Assembly: GCA_024811115.1 (NCBI GenBank)
Contig: JAKOGH010000005.1
Location: 124,001-188,000 of the forward strand
Reading direction: 5' to 3'
Length of the DNA: 64,000 nt
Origin: Terana coerulea
Lineage: Eukaryota; Basidiomycota; Agaricomycetes; Polyporales; Phanerochaetaceae
This document shows, one piece after another, positions 1 through 11,167 of this stretch. The number at the start of each line of letters is the position of its first letter. Position 1 is the stretch's first letter. The position numbers and the translations under genes are program-made. The notes below the pieces were generated by a model. The model had not been told where the DNA came from, did no database searches, and saw only the letters and a list, made by a program, of their open reading frames with translations.

Positions 1-218
1 TACAGACAGAACGTGTGGTGGATTCAAAAGGTCCCCAGAATGTAGGAATGAAGCCAGGACCGAAGACTATGAAAACAATCGAGCCGAAGATACAACAAAC
101 AACGCAAGAAGTGCGTGATGCGGGGCGCGATATGCCGCGAGGGGTAACAGAACTACATGGTGGTCCAGACAAGGGCGGAAAAGCAGGTGTGAGCGAGGTT
201 AAGGGGGTATGGAAGACG

Positions 219-2590
219 CTAATCGACGCGCATCGGGCTACCAGGGTTTTCTGGCAGTCGGCTCGCCTCCTGCCCGAAACCTCCCTGCCCCAGCGGACTG
301 TGACCCGCAGCCATCGGAGTCTGGCCAGGGGCGACACCGCGTTTGTGCCTCCGCCCCAGCAGCGTGGCGCCGTCCATATCGAGTTCAAACGGTACGCTCC
401 CGCTCTTCTTAGCGCCACGATCTCTCTGGCCGGCACGACCGTCGTATAGCGGCGAACTTTGCTTGACGTGAGCCGTACCCTGAACCGCACGTTTAGCGGC
501 CATCTTCGCGCCAACCCCTTGGGGTATCTGCGGCTGTGGCGCCGCTGCTGAACGACCTTGGCGACCGTCCGGCTCTTCGCCATGTCGTTGCCGCGCCTCG
601 GCAACGGTGTTCTCGTCTTCCTCCATTGCGTCGTCTTCGTCCTCTTCGTTGAGACCGCCGAGGAAACCACGGTTGGCGCCACCCTTTGCAGCGCGTTTCC
701 GTGCACCTTCCTCTTCCATCCTATGGACGGCATAGGTGATGTCGAAGGCTTCCTTGAGCGTGGCGAGGCCGGGCGAGCGTGCTTCCCGGCCATTACCCCG
801 CACAGCGGCAAGCAGTGGTGAGTCGAGAGGCATGTTATGGGAGTCGGGACCAGGGGTAGCGGGTGGAGGGGTGCAGGCGCAGCGCTACACCATGGGTGGG
901 CGAGGAATTCATCAATCGTGTATCGTTGGGCGGGATCGACACACAACAGATGCGTGATCAGGTCCTTAGCTAGAAAATTCAACGGTTGAGTGGGAATCGG
1001 GATTTCTGAACCAATGTGCTCACCTGAAGCGCTTATTGAGTCCCACCACGGACTAAGGAAAGTGTAGTGTCCTCGCGCGACCTTCTCCGTCAACACATTA
1101 ATGCTCTCGTCGTAGAAAGGTGGGAAACCACAGAGAAGGGTGTAGAGCACGCAGCCAAGGGCCCACATGTCGACGCTCTTGCTATACCGCTCGTCCTTCA
1201 CGATCTCAGGGGCTGTGTAACCGACGGTTCCGCATGGCGTCATGGTCTGTTCGTCCCAAACGATCTTACTGAGGCCGAAATCCGCAATTTTGACACGGCC
1301 AATGCCCCCACCCCCCACACCAGGCAGGAACTCGCCCTCGTCTTCCTTCTCCTCGTCGAACTGCCTGGGGACAGGGTTCTTGGATGGTACGATGGGTATC
1401 CGCTCGAAGAGCAGATTTTCGGGCTTGATGTCACGGTGGACCACACCACGCTCCTCGTGCAAGTGCCGGATACCATGCGCCACCTGAAGGATGACGTGCC
1501 TGGCCAGGTTCTCGCTGAAATAGGTAAGCTTGACGATTTGGTGGAAGAGCTCGCCTCCCTCCATCACTGTATGGAGTACATGTGTCAGCACGGCGCTCCG
1601 ACGGCCACACATGAGGGACAGCGCTTACGTTCAAGTACGAGGAAGTAGTGCTCAGCGGACTCGAAGAACAAAAGGAGCTTTACAATCGCCGGGTGATTGG
1701 TCCCGCGCATAATTTGTACCTCTGTAATGTCCGTGAGCATTGTCATTGATAGACCGATGACGCATCGGACGCACCTTTGAGGATATTTGCGCGCTATGCA
1801 AAACACAACAGGTCAGCTACAAAAGCTTGCGACTCTTGGATAGAAAAGCACCTCTGTCACGCGCGGCTTCTTCTTGAACTCCTTATTGAGATGCTTATCT
1901 CCCGCCTGCCGCGCGTGAAGAACGAGGAGGCGATAATGAATATATAGGAGGAGAGAGGATGCGGTGGACTACTAACCTGCGAGGCACTGAGCTCATATTT
2001 CCGAACGACTTTGACTGTAGACTCGGCGATCAGTACATTGGAGAATGGGGTAGGGTGTATGAGCGCATACCCGCTACTTTCTGGCCGGTTCGGATGTCGA
2101 CGGCTTTGTAGACGTTGGAGAAAGCGCCGCTGAAGGGAATGGGAGGTTAGCGCCTGTGATGTCAGGATGTATCAGCGGTGTTGCGACGTACTCGCCCATC
2201 TTTTCCAACAGTTTGTAACTTTCGAGCCCTTTGTACACAGGCATCTTCCCCTTGGCTTCCCGTTCCTCCTGAACGATTTGTTCGACCTCTTCCTGATACT
2301 TGGGCTGAGCAGCCGTCTTCTGTGTTTGTGGCTGTTGTTGCTCCCGTGGGACTTCCCGTGGCTGATCACGCACTTGTCGCTGAGTCTGCTGGGGCTGTTG
2401 CTGCTGCTGTGGTTGTTGTTGAGACGCGGGATAGTCGTACTGGCCACCGTCGTTGTGTTTCGTGCTGGTGTGGTTCTTGCCGTGCCGGATGAGATCTGTC
2501 CGAGACCGAGGTTAGAATGCTCGCGAACAGTGACAACGAGAGCGTGAACGTACTCTTGAATGCGTCGACGACGCCGCCGGTGGTAGGCAT
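219..2590 (-). CDS. RCK2: Rck2/Srk1-type Ser/Thr protein kinase (CAMK group)
   Basis: A cytosolic stress-response kinase; in yeasts this family is phosphorylated by the Hog1/Sty1 MAP kinase and slows translation or mitotic entry (family knowledge). I take the ATG at 2590. The first intron joins DAFK to NLIRHGKN, followed by a Gln/Pro-rich stretch and the kinase domain. Visible motifs are the glycine loop GDGAFSNVYKA, VKVVRKYE, HRDIKP at about 1430, DFGLSKIVWDE, the activation loop TMTPCGTVGYTAPEI typical of the family, and a C-terminal tail with LKEAFDITYAVHRMEEE and FELDMDGATLLGRR. At least five introns interrupt the catalytic part. After HPWCSAAPAP (about 870) the frame must change by one base to reach PLDSPLLAAV (about 830). 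I see no good intron there, so a one-base indel is likely. The kinase identity is very secure and the Rck2/Srk1 subfamily is likely. Confidence 0.88.
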
Positions 2591-4260
2591 GGTTGCGGAG
2601 GGTGGGGAAGACAAGTGGTTTATTCGAGGAAGAAGCAGGTAAGCCAGAGATTTTTATTTACCAAACCAGGTCCACTACTCCTCTTGACTGCCCATGGCGT
2701 CATCAAAGGGCCGACGTCATACGCCGCAATGTTATCCTTTGATAGCTCCAGAAAGTCCGCGACTTATCTCCTCTTTTGGTACTTATAGAAACGGGTGAAA
2801 GTAAATAAGTGTTATTAGTAATGATCGCTATCTCCTCCTGCCAAATCGGCTGCTTGCAGATCGCAACATCATCACAGCGACGGCGGCTGCCTGTGGTGTG
2901 TTTCCCTGTTTCAACAACCCACCGCTGTGGAGCGGCACATCTGTCAGGCAGTCTCAGGGGCCAGGGCCCGACCAGTGCGCGAGGGCGTTAATCACCTTGC
3001 TCGACCTTCGTGGCGCTGACATTTTCCAGAGACGCTTGCCAGTACCTTCCACCCTTTTGCGCCACGGACTGCAGGCGCGCCGCGGCTCGCACATGGGCAT
3101 AAACACCGAACGAAGAATACAAGCACCGAATGCGTTTTGGATGCTACCGGAACTTCGAAAGAGTGAAGGGTCTCCAGGATCATGCTTTCCTTCCAGCGTT
3201 ATAACGTTCGCGGAGTTGATTGGGGACCCTTCAAGTTTAACAGTTCGTTCGTGGATGTATGTCATATCCAAACACGGAGGAGAGCATTGACCTACCACAG
3301 GATGCCCATCTCTACTTTACAAAATGCACCCACTCTTTCTCGGCTCTCCTCCCCACATATTCACGGGTTACCTGCACGTCCTGCGAGCGGGGCACGGTGA
3401 GTTCAAACACAACTCCCTGTAAAGTCTCTCATGGTTCTGCACAAGTCGAATAGGCTATGGGAACACGGGCCCTCGATTCGGGAAGTACGAAGAGAACAGC
3501 GATGCTCACCGGCCTGATTTCATCGACACGAGGTGATTTCTTCTCCCATACATCCTTCCTCAAGCGGCTGAGATGGCAGGCGGATCCCGGCAAGCAACTG
3601 CAGGCGGAAATCGGTGCACATCTGCAACATGTTCAGGTGCTCTGACATCGGACAGACGATGGGCTAGAGTGCTCAGACGCTGCTAGAGCCGTCTCAGGAA
3701 GATCACACAGACGCGATAGTTGTCCATTCAACTACTGGTTAGAAATACTCCTTTGTCAGGTGTGTGCTTCAAGCATGATTTGGACTTCAAGGGTACTCGA
3801 ATGAGCTACTCTTTGCGTTGCATTCTGCACACGTAGGTTGGTATACATTCCCCAGATTGCCTAGGAAAACAATTCGTTTTACCTAGCGCGTCTCAGACTC
3901 ACTGATACATCGCACATGAGGCATCGCCAGCAGCAAGTTCCCCAGGAGCTCGGCTACCTCTGTCTTCTGTCATTCTACTCACGATCGAGAACGGATCCGG
4001 CCTACTCATGAGAATCGCCATTCATTTGAATAGACGGTCCTAAGACGCGGTGATGCATCATGGACCGCGGGCATCTTGAGATGCAAGCAGTGTTGAGCGT
4101 CGTTTTCTGCGCTCGGCGCAACGCCGAGACGGCTCTCGTGCAATGTTTCTGCGGCCGTCAAAGCGCTCGGTCCCCACCAAACAATCAGTGTTTTGTTGAC
4201 CTTGCATAAAGACTAGGTGTCATGATGTGCCAGGACCAAAAACCCTTTCTAGTCTATACC
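2591..4260. other. Intergenic spacer
   Basis: About 1.7 kb between the divergent kinase and the first C2H2 gene. It should hold both promoters. Reading both strands I find only short ORFs with no recognisable domain and no consistent splice pattern. Confidence 0.6.
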
Positions 4261-5004
4261 ATGACAGGCACTGTCCTTCCTCGGCTGCGCGAGCTCTTTC
4301 CTGGTACGCTGCCTTCCTCTATAGCCTCTCCGACTCACTCATCTGATCTTAGACCTGTTTCGGGAGAGCAGCTTGGTACCTAGGCAGGACCAGCTTCAAC
4401 AAACTGAGGTCGCGATGCAGGTATGCCATGACTACAACACTATCGCCCAGTCTTGGCGGGGTCTGACCAGGGGAGTTCAAGGCTGCCGTCCGCAACCGAA
4501 CATCATCCTCCTCCACCAACGTCCCCTGGGCCGCAATCCCTGATGACCTCTACGATGCTTCCTTGTGTCCGCTTTCCATCGGACCACCTGCACTACAACG
4601 ACCGAGCGGCTCGATCGCGGATGGCTTCCAAGCTACAGAGATGGCGACTGCTCAGAACGGACAAACAATCGCTTCTGAGGACAGCGCGATAGGTAGCTCC
4701 AAGAGAAGATATGCCTGTAACTTATGTGAGAGACGGTTCGAGAGGTTCAGTGCTATCGTCTATCTGGTTCGACTGGTTCTTACACTTCTTCTTTTCGGGC
4801 ACGCCAGACCGAGTTCCCTCGAGAACCACATGAACTCCCACACTGGTGCTCGACGTAAGTTCTTCGCTCACATGCACGGTCCTGGGCTAATGGTGCTCAA
4901 ACTTGCACGTAGCGCATGGTTGCACGTTTTCGGGCTGCCGAAAGACGTTTAGCACCAAGTCGAACATGCAGCGGCACCTGCGGGGTCACTACGAGGAGAA
5001 GTAA
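4261..5004 (+). CDS. C2H2 zinc-finger protein, paralogue 1
   Basis: A putative nuclear DNA-binding protein of 172 residues. Exons that keep frame are 4261-4303, 4353-4420, 4476-4744, 4808-4854 and 4913-5004, ending AAG-TAA. The N terminus has RLRELFPDLFRES and the middle is low-complexity. The C terminus carries two fingers: CNLCERRFERPSSLENHMNSH (C-x2-C-x12-H-x3-H) and CTFSGCRKTFSTKSNMQRHLRGH (C-x4-C-x12-H-x3-H). The second ends just before the stop. A close paralogue lies 1.8 kb downstream in the same orientation, with first (43 nt) and finger-spanning (47 nt) exons of identical length, so this is a tandem duplication. The target and process are unknown. The 4421-4475 intron is the least certain splice. 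Confidence 0.75.
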
Positions 5005-6814
5005 GTATGTGAACACCAATAATCTCACGTAGCCGGTTACCAAGTGCCTTTCTCTCGGCCACGTCTCATTAACCCCATTACCTGTTGCGTGCGGGACCCA
5101 GTGCACCGACATGTGCGCTTATTTTGTGCTTATCCAATGCTTTACATGGCATAGTCCCCGCACCTCACTTTGTATTCGTCCTTCATGCCCACTTGTGAGA
5201 TCGCAGCCACAATTTTTGGACCTCGGCTAACGTCGCTGCTGCTGCAGTACTGGCAACGTAGTGACAGAGACCTGTTTCAACTTGGCGTGGGCGTTCGGCG
5301 TGTGGCGTCAATTTACTGCGTACTAACTGACGCCCCTAGAGCTTCCTAGCTTCAGGCCAGCGTCATCCCACAACCTGGGACATGGTCCGTTGAGCCCACC
5401 ATCCTCGGACCAATGCCGCCCAACCATATATCCGCTCTTACGTACCTGTTACTCTTCCGGTGTCAACACTTAGCTCAAAGTGTTGTTATGCCTACTAATG
5501 TTCTGTGGCTTGCGCTAGCTGGAAGAAGGGGTTCTTACAATCACGGCCTTCACAACGTGTTGCGCGAAACGCTTTACCCTGGGCGCAAATCAAGTGTCTT
5601 TCGCGTCATTAACTCCACGGTGTGGGCAAAACGCCAACATGAACAGTCAACGAGAGCTTAAACCAAATGCAGCGATCTGCGGCAGTGGCGCTGCCGTGTT
5701 TCTTGGTCCTCCGCCGGTAGATTTCAACATCCGGGCATGCTTTGCTGTCGGTGCATGACCTGTGGTCAACGGTGGGCAACCTCGCGGCATTCACGGTCTT
5801 GGATGGACTCGGTCACGATGTAATTTTCTCCGGAGGACGTGTATCGCCTCATCCCTTCGAACCTGTACAGTCCCATAATCCGGCTCGGAGACGTCGCTTA
5901 TGTTCACTCATGCGCAAGCAGAAGCTCTGCTATCCCTCCATTGCGGCCCCTGGTCACGGTGTAGTCGTCACATGTTCGAATCCTCCATCGTTACGCCAGC
6001 TATCGTGATTCTGAAACAGTTCCCATTATGTTGCAACGACAACCGGTCACCCGTTCGCTGGTCGCTCGAGGATCTTACAGCAAGCGGTAAGTTTTGCTTT
6101 GTTAGAATAAATATATGACCGACTTCCGTCCTAGTATCCTCAACAACTATTGGTGGCGTGTGATCGCAGCTGCCTGCAGGACAAGCTGTGCAAGTACATC
6201 GCACGTCGCGTGAACCCATATGGTACAGTGCCCTTGCGCACAGGATACCTCCTCGCCGAATCGTCTCGGCTCCTTCGACGCTGGATGGCATTCGTACGGA
6301 TGCTATCAACTCGGAGACAAGGCCTTCCGTAAGTAGGCTCGGGCTTGGAACACTACCTATAGATTTGACGCATTATTTTGGGACTAGCATCGGATTCACA
6401 GCGTCGCTACTGATGTGTTAGTTGACGATATCAATTTCTATGTGAGCACCTCCCGGCTACTATCCATCTTTATTGATGACCGTTGTGATACTACATTGCT
6501 TTCTGCAGCATGATTAGAACTGATCTCTACGTGTCGAGGCACTTCTAACCAATAGCAGGCTTTCGTACAACCCTTGAGCGTCCGGGTCTTCTCCGAGGTG
6601 CCCTGCGCCAACGGACATCATGGAGAACGTAGGCTATCGCGATGAACCTGCAATTCCGGCACTTTGTCATGGCTGCACCCTGACCCAGATCGTTCAAGGC
6701 CCGATCCAGGACAAGGAGACGGTTGCTTCCAGTATTTCGCATCCACATAAAAGACCCGTGTCGCGTTTTTCACTATGCCAAAGCGGCAAGCCAAGATACC
6801 TACACACTGAAGCA
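5005..6814. other. Spacer between the C2H2 paralogues
   Basis: About 1.8 kb. Short ORFs occur on both strands (for example 5413-5661, 5742-6008 and 5968-6309), but none shows a domain, codon bias or a finger motif I can defend. A decayed third copy of the zinc-finger gene is conceivable, but I could not align one by eye. Confidence 0.5.
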
Positions 6815-7539
6815 ATGTCGAACAACGCTCTGCCAGGCCCACGCCAGCTGTTCCCAGGTTCGCTCTCCATTCACAGTGTTTCCAGGATAGCTGAGGTCTC
6901 ACCACTTGCGGAACAGACTTATTCGAGCAGTCGGGAAACCGGGCGACACCAAATGGCACGCAAGCTATTGTACCGGCTCGCCAAGGTCTGGCGGTACGGA
7001 ACCGGACAAGTCAATTCGTTCATTCTACTGCGAAAGTGACGTCGAACCCAACCCCATTCACTGGCGGTATCGTACTACCGCCTATCATAGGCATGCAGCC
7101 GGACACCCGGGCTGGCAATGCAGCGCTCACTACATCTTCGGTCGCCCATTCTAATCCAATGTCTCAGCAGCGGAACCCAGTTTTAAGGCCGGCTGAATGG
7201 CGCGACCGAACTCCAATGGTCAATCCCGCCGACGCGGAGCGGAAGAAGCGGTACTTCTGCGAAGTGTGCGAGAAGCGCTTTGAAAGGTACGCTCCAATAG
7301 CTCTCGCTAACTGGAACGTTGCCCTGAAAATTTTGCAATTCAAGGCCCAGTTCTCTGGAGACGCACATGAACTCGCATACCGGAGCGAAGCGTACGTATT
7401 TGTGCGTTCATTCCCAGCGAGTCGAGCGGAGCTTAATAGAGCATCAGCGCACATCTGCACGTTCCACGGCTGTCCCAAGGCGTTCAGTACGAAATCCAAC
7501 ATGCAGCGCCATCTTCGCTCTCATTACGGCCAGGCGTAA
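6815..7539 (+). CDS. C2H2 zinc-finger protein, paralogue 2
   Basis: A putative nuclear transcription factor of 183 residues. Exons 6815-6857, 6917-7286, 7345-7391 and 7448-7539 keep frame through all joins. The N terminus RQLFPDLFEQS matches RELFPDLFRES of the upstream paralogue. The C terminus has two fingers, CEVCEKRFERPSSLETHMNSH and CTFHGCPKAFSTKSNMQRHLRSH, and ends GQA-stop. The arginine of the first finger is split by an intron at the same place as in paralogue 1, and the second finger begins after a second shared intron. The region between the N-terminal motif and the fingers is longer than in paralogue 1 and poorly conserved. The biological role is not recognisable. Confidence 0.77.
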
Positions 7540-8125
7540 GCCAGTCCACCGTATCCTAGACGCCGGATTGCTTCTCCATCGCTCTCGTATCGCCGCCGGT
7601 TCGGACTGTATTGGATAATCCCCTGTGTATCTCTAGCTCGGTAGATCATTGTCAGCATTCTTTTGTGCGTTTACCATGGAACCTTACTTCTATATGAGCT
7701 ACTGCGACTCGGATGTTCGAACTTTGTCACGTGTAGTGTATAGCGCCGAGGCTGGTCACAGTACATACACGATGTCCGACTCCAAGTCGGGCTTCGCGCT
7801 TCGCCGTCTGCACGATTGAACTTTGATACCCTACGCTCGAAGCCGGAGTTCAAGATGAACTGCAAAGTAGCTGGCCGCAATATTCGAGTAATATCCCCTA
7901 TTCTCTGCGGGTCGTGGTCGATAGCTGTGGCCGAATCGGAATGAAGAGCGGTGTCGCACGCGTGGCGTACTACACCTACCAAAAGCGGAGGTGGAGCAAG
8001 TGCGAGCTTGGATTTGATCGGCTGCTTCGGCCGAATCGAGTCAGTGCTAAATGAATTCTTAGTCTCGTCGAATCAGTGCCACTGCTTTACCGCTCTCACA
8101 CTCTTGCCTCAGTACACCCTCAACG
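7540..8125. other. Promoter region of the isopropylmalate isomerase gene
   Basis: A 586-base spacer. No coding signal was found. A regulatory role for the downstream gene is inferred only from position. Confidence 0.5.
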
Positions 8126-10849
8126 ATGCCTGCAGCAGTCCCAAAGCCACGCACACTCTACGACAAGATCTGGGACGACCACGTCATGTTCGTCGAGTTG
8201 TCGCAACTGCTTGGAGGGGAACTGACATCTGCACAGTGATGTACAGGAGGATGGCCTCAGCTTGATCTATATCGACCGGTGCGTTGCATAAATATCATCA
8301 AGCATGTACAGAATCAACTGATACCCTTCGATGATTACAGCCATCTTGTTCACGAGGTTACAAGTCCACAGGCGTTCGAAGGGTTGTGCGTAACGCTGCT
8401 GTCTCCGCCGTATGGGTTCCCAGTAATCCTTCTACCTATAGACGAACTGCTGGCCGACCTGTTCGGAGACCGGACTGTACCCTCGCAACTGTAGACCACA
8501 ACGTACCGTACGTCAACTATTCTCATGCAGGGTCTTCGTCAATCTTATGCCTAGCCACCGCAGCACTGCATCGAGGAAAAATTTCAAGGACGTTCAGAGC
8601 TTCATTGTGGAGCCGGACTCACGGGCACAATGCCAGGCATTGGAGGAGAACGTCAAGGAGTTCGGTCTGACTTACTTCGGCATGACCGACAGGCGTCAGG
8701 GTGCGTTACCATCACACGGTTCTCATGATCCTGTATCGACGCAATCCACTCTGCAGGAATAGTACACATTATCGGACCTGAGGAAGGTTTCACGGTGAGT
8801 TGAGTATCAGTATGTTGCCATGTATGCGTCTGACGAGGTATCTAGCTTCCAGGCATCACATGTGTTTGTGGTGATTCGCACACATCAAGTAGGTTTGCCA
8901 TCAGTAGCAACGATTGAGTGAATTTGACTTGTGTATCCAGCCCACGGCGCTTTTGGATCCCTGGCGTTCGGAATTGGCACGTCCGAGGTGGAGCATGTGC
9001 TTGCGACACAGACCCTTCTCCAGCGAAAAGCGAAGAACATGCGGATAACAGTCGACGGTAACCTGAACGAGGGCGTTACCTCCAAGGACGTTGTCCTCCA
9101 CATCATTGGCGTCATCGGAACCGCCGGTGGGACTGGATCTGTCATTGAATTTGCGGGCTCCGTCATTCGCGGATTTAGTATGGAGGGACGCATGAGCATC
9201 TGCAACATGAGCATCGAGGGCGGCGCTCGTGCTGGGATGATTGCGTCAGATGAGGTCACCTTCGCGTACCTCCGAAACCGCCCTTTGGCTCCTAAAGGCG
9301 AAGAGTGGGACCGCGCCGAGGCCTACTGGAGAACACTCAAATCTGACGAAGGTTCGAAGTTCGACGTGGAGGTCAACATTCGGGGAGAAGACATCATCCC
9401 GACAGTCACTTGGGGCACTTCACCTCAGGACGTCGTGCCCATCAGCGGCTCCGTGCCTGACCCCGCAAGCATCGCGGACCCAGTCAAGCGTTCTTCGACC
9501 GAGAGGTCCTTGCAGTACATGGGTCTCACGCCGAACACGCCTATGCAGGAAGTCAAAGTCGACAAGGTCTTCATCGGCTCATGTACCAACTCCCGTATCG
9601 AGGACCTTCGGTCCGCCGCGAAAATTATTCTTGCTGCGGGGCCCGAGGCTAAGGTCGCCGAAGGCCTGTACGCAATGGTCGTTCCCGGTTCGGGGCTCAT
9701 CAAGCAACAAGCGGAAGTGGAGGGTCTTGACGCCATCTTCAGGCGCGCTGGCTTTGACTGGCGCGAGGCCGGCTGCTCCATGTGCCTGGGGATGAACCCC
9801 GATCAGCTCGAGCCTGGTGAACGTTGCGCCTCGACAAGCAACCGTAACTTCGAAGGCAGACAGGGCGCCGGTGGACGTACGCACCTGGTCAGCCCCGCTA
9901 TGGCCGCCGCCGCCGCCATGACAGGCAAGCTTACCGATGTCCGGAAGTTCCTCAGCCCCGAGGCGCAGAAGAAGGCCGCTGCGGGACCCCAGCTGAAGCT
10001 CACCAACGCCTACGAGTTCCTGACCGACCCAGTGCTCCCACCTCCGTCTCCCGAGAAGCCGACTCGGCTCGCCCCCTCAGAGGGACCTTTGCCCCCAGCT
10101 GAATCACCATCCAGCGTCGAGAAATTCACCATCGTCAAGGGAATCGCTGCGCCCTTGCACATCGAGAACGTTGACACCGACATGATCATCCCCAAGCAGT
10201 TCTTGAAGACGCTCAAGCGCACCGGCCTGGCGAACGCGCTATTCTTCACCCTACGAAAGGACCCAAGGACGGGTGCGGATACGGACTTCGTCCTCAACCG
10301 TGATCCCTACACTCGTGCGAAGATCTTGGTCTGCGATGGACCAAACTTTGGCTGTGGCAGCTCCCGTGAGCACGCGCCGTGGAGTTTGTAAGTTGTGTCT
10401 TCTTACAGTATAACTTGACGGCATCTCATACAACCGGTTTGCGATGCAGGAATGATTTCGGCATCCGCTGCATCATCGCGCCCAGCTTCGCCGACATTTT
10501 CCGCAACAACACCATGCAGAACGGGATGTTGCCGATTGCCCTGCCCAAGGACGTCTGCACGGACCTCACGAAGGACGCCGAGGCGGGGCTTGACTTGGAA
10601 GTTGATCTGGGCAAGCAGGAAATCCGCCGCGCGAATGACAAGCCTCCCATTCCCTTCGAGGTTGACGCATTCCGCAGGCATTGTCTCCTCAACGGATTGG
10701 ATGACATTGCCTTGACTCTTCAAAAGGCTTCTGCCATCGATACGTTCGAGGGCCGCCGCAGTGAAACCTGGCCGTGGTTGGATGGTTTCGGATACAAGGG
10801 TAAGATCCCTGTGAAGTCCTCAAAACAGACGAAGAAGATGGATTGGTGA
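8126..10849 (+). CDS. LEU1: 3-isopropylmalate dehydratase (isopropylmalate isomerase)
   Basis: Converts 2-isopropylmalate to 3-isopropylmalate, the second committed step of leucine synthesis, using a 4Fe-4S cluster; the fungal enzyme is a single fused polypeptide and cytosolic (family knowledge). Nine exons can be joined in frame: 8126-8187, 8237-8278, 8341-8385, 8442-8507, 8555-8700, 8757-8794, 8846-8888, 8941-10387 and 10450-10849, giving 762 residues, the usual length. The start reads [20 protein letters not shown]. The aconitase-type large domain shows [15 protein letters not shown], the cluster cysteine in GSCTNSR, and two more in CSMCLGMN. A linker follows, then the swivel domain with [26 protein letters not shown] and [17 protein letters not shown]. 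The 5' half is broken into very small exons while the core is one 1.4 kb exon. Nothing suggests damage. Confidence 0.96.
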
Positions 10850-11167
10850 GCACTTGCTCGCTGCAATAAAATACGCGGCTGGGTTGTGGAAAGCCTGTTG
10901 TACGATTTATATGTATAAGCATGTGTGTACTATGTAGTGCCGTCGTAATGCCAAAGACCTTTCCGCGGAGGGATGTGGTGGTAGCCCGTTGCGTTAATTA
11001 AGACCAATTCGGCCCAGCGGACGTCGCCGCACGTGGAAGCTGCTCTCAGTGCCGCCTTGACGAATGCCCCTTACGACGGCCATGCGTCCCTTTTACCTCT
11101 GGCTCTAGTCCCCACACACGCCTAGCCTGGCCCACCTCAGGGTTTGTGGCCAATTGTCTCGCATAGA
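10850..11167. other. Short intergenic region
   Basis: About 320 bases between the isomerase stop and the CUE-gene start, with no coding signal. It serves as 3' UTR of one gene and promoter of the next. Confidence 0.5.

Noticed and set aside
15..449. Plus-strand ORF at the window start
   Set aside because: It overlaps the kinase C-terminal tail on the opposite strand and has no domain.
1067..1648. Long plus-strand ORF (193 aa) opposite the kinase
   Set aside because: It is the antisense shadow of the kinase catalytic exons, whose HRDIKP and DFG motifs are on the minus strand.
5974..5983. GTTCGAATCC, a B-box-like sequence suggesting a tRNA gene
   Set aside because: No matching A-box at the right distance and no cloverleaf can be folded around it.
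8126..10849. The isomerase considered as mitochondrial aconitase or homoaconitase
   Set aside because: The fused large plus swivel domains of 762 residues, the [14 protein letters not shown] block and the lack of a presequence fit isopropylmalate isomerase.
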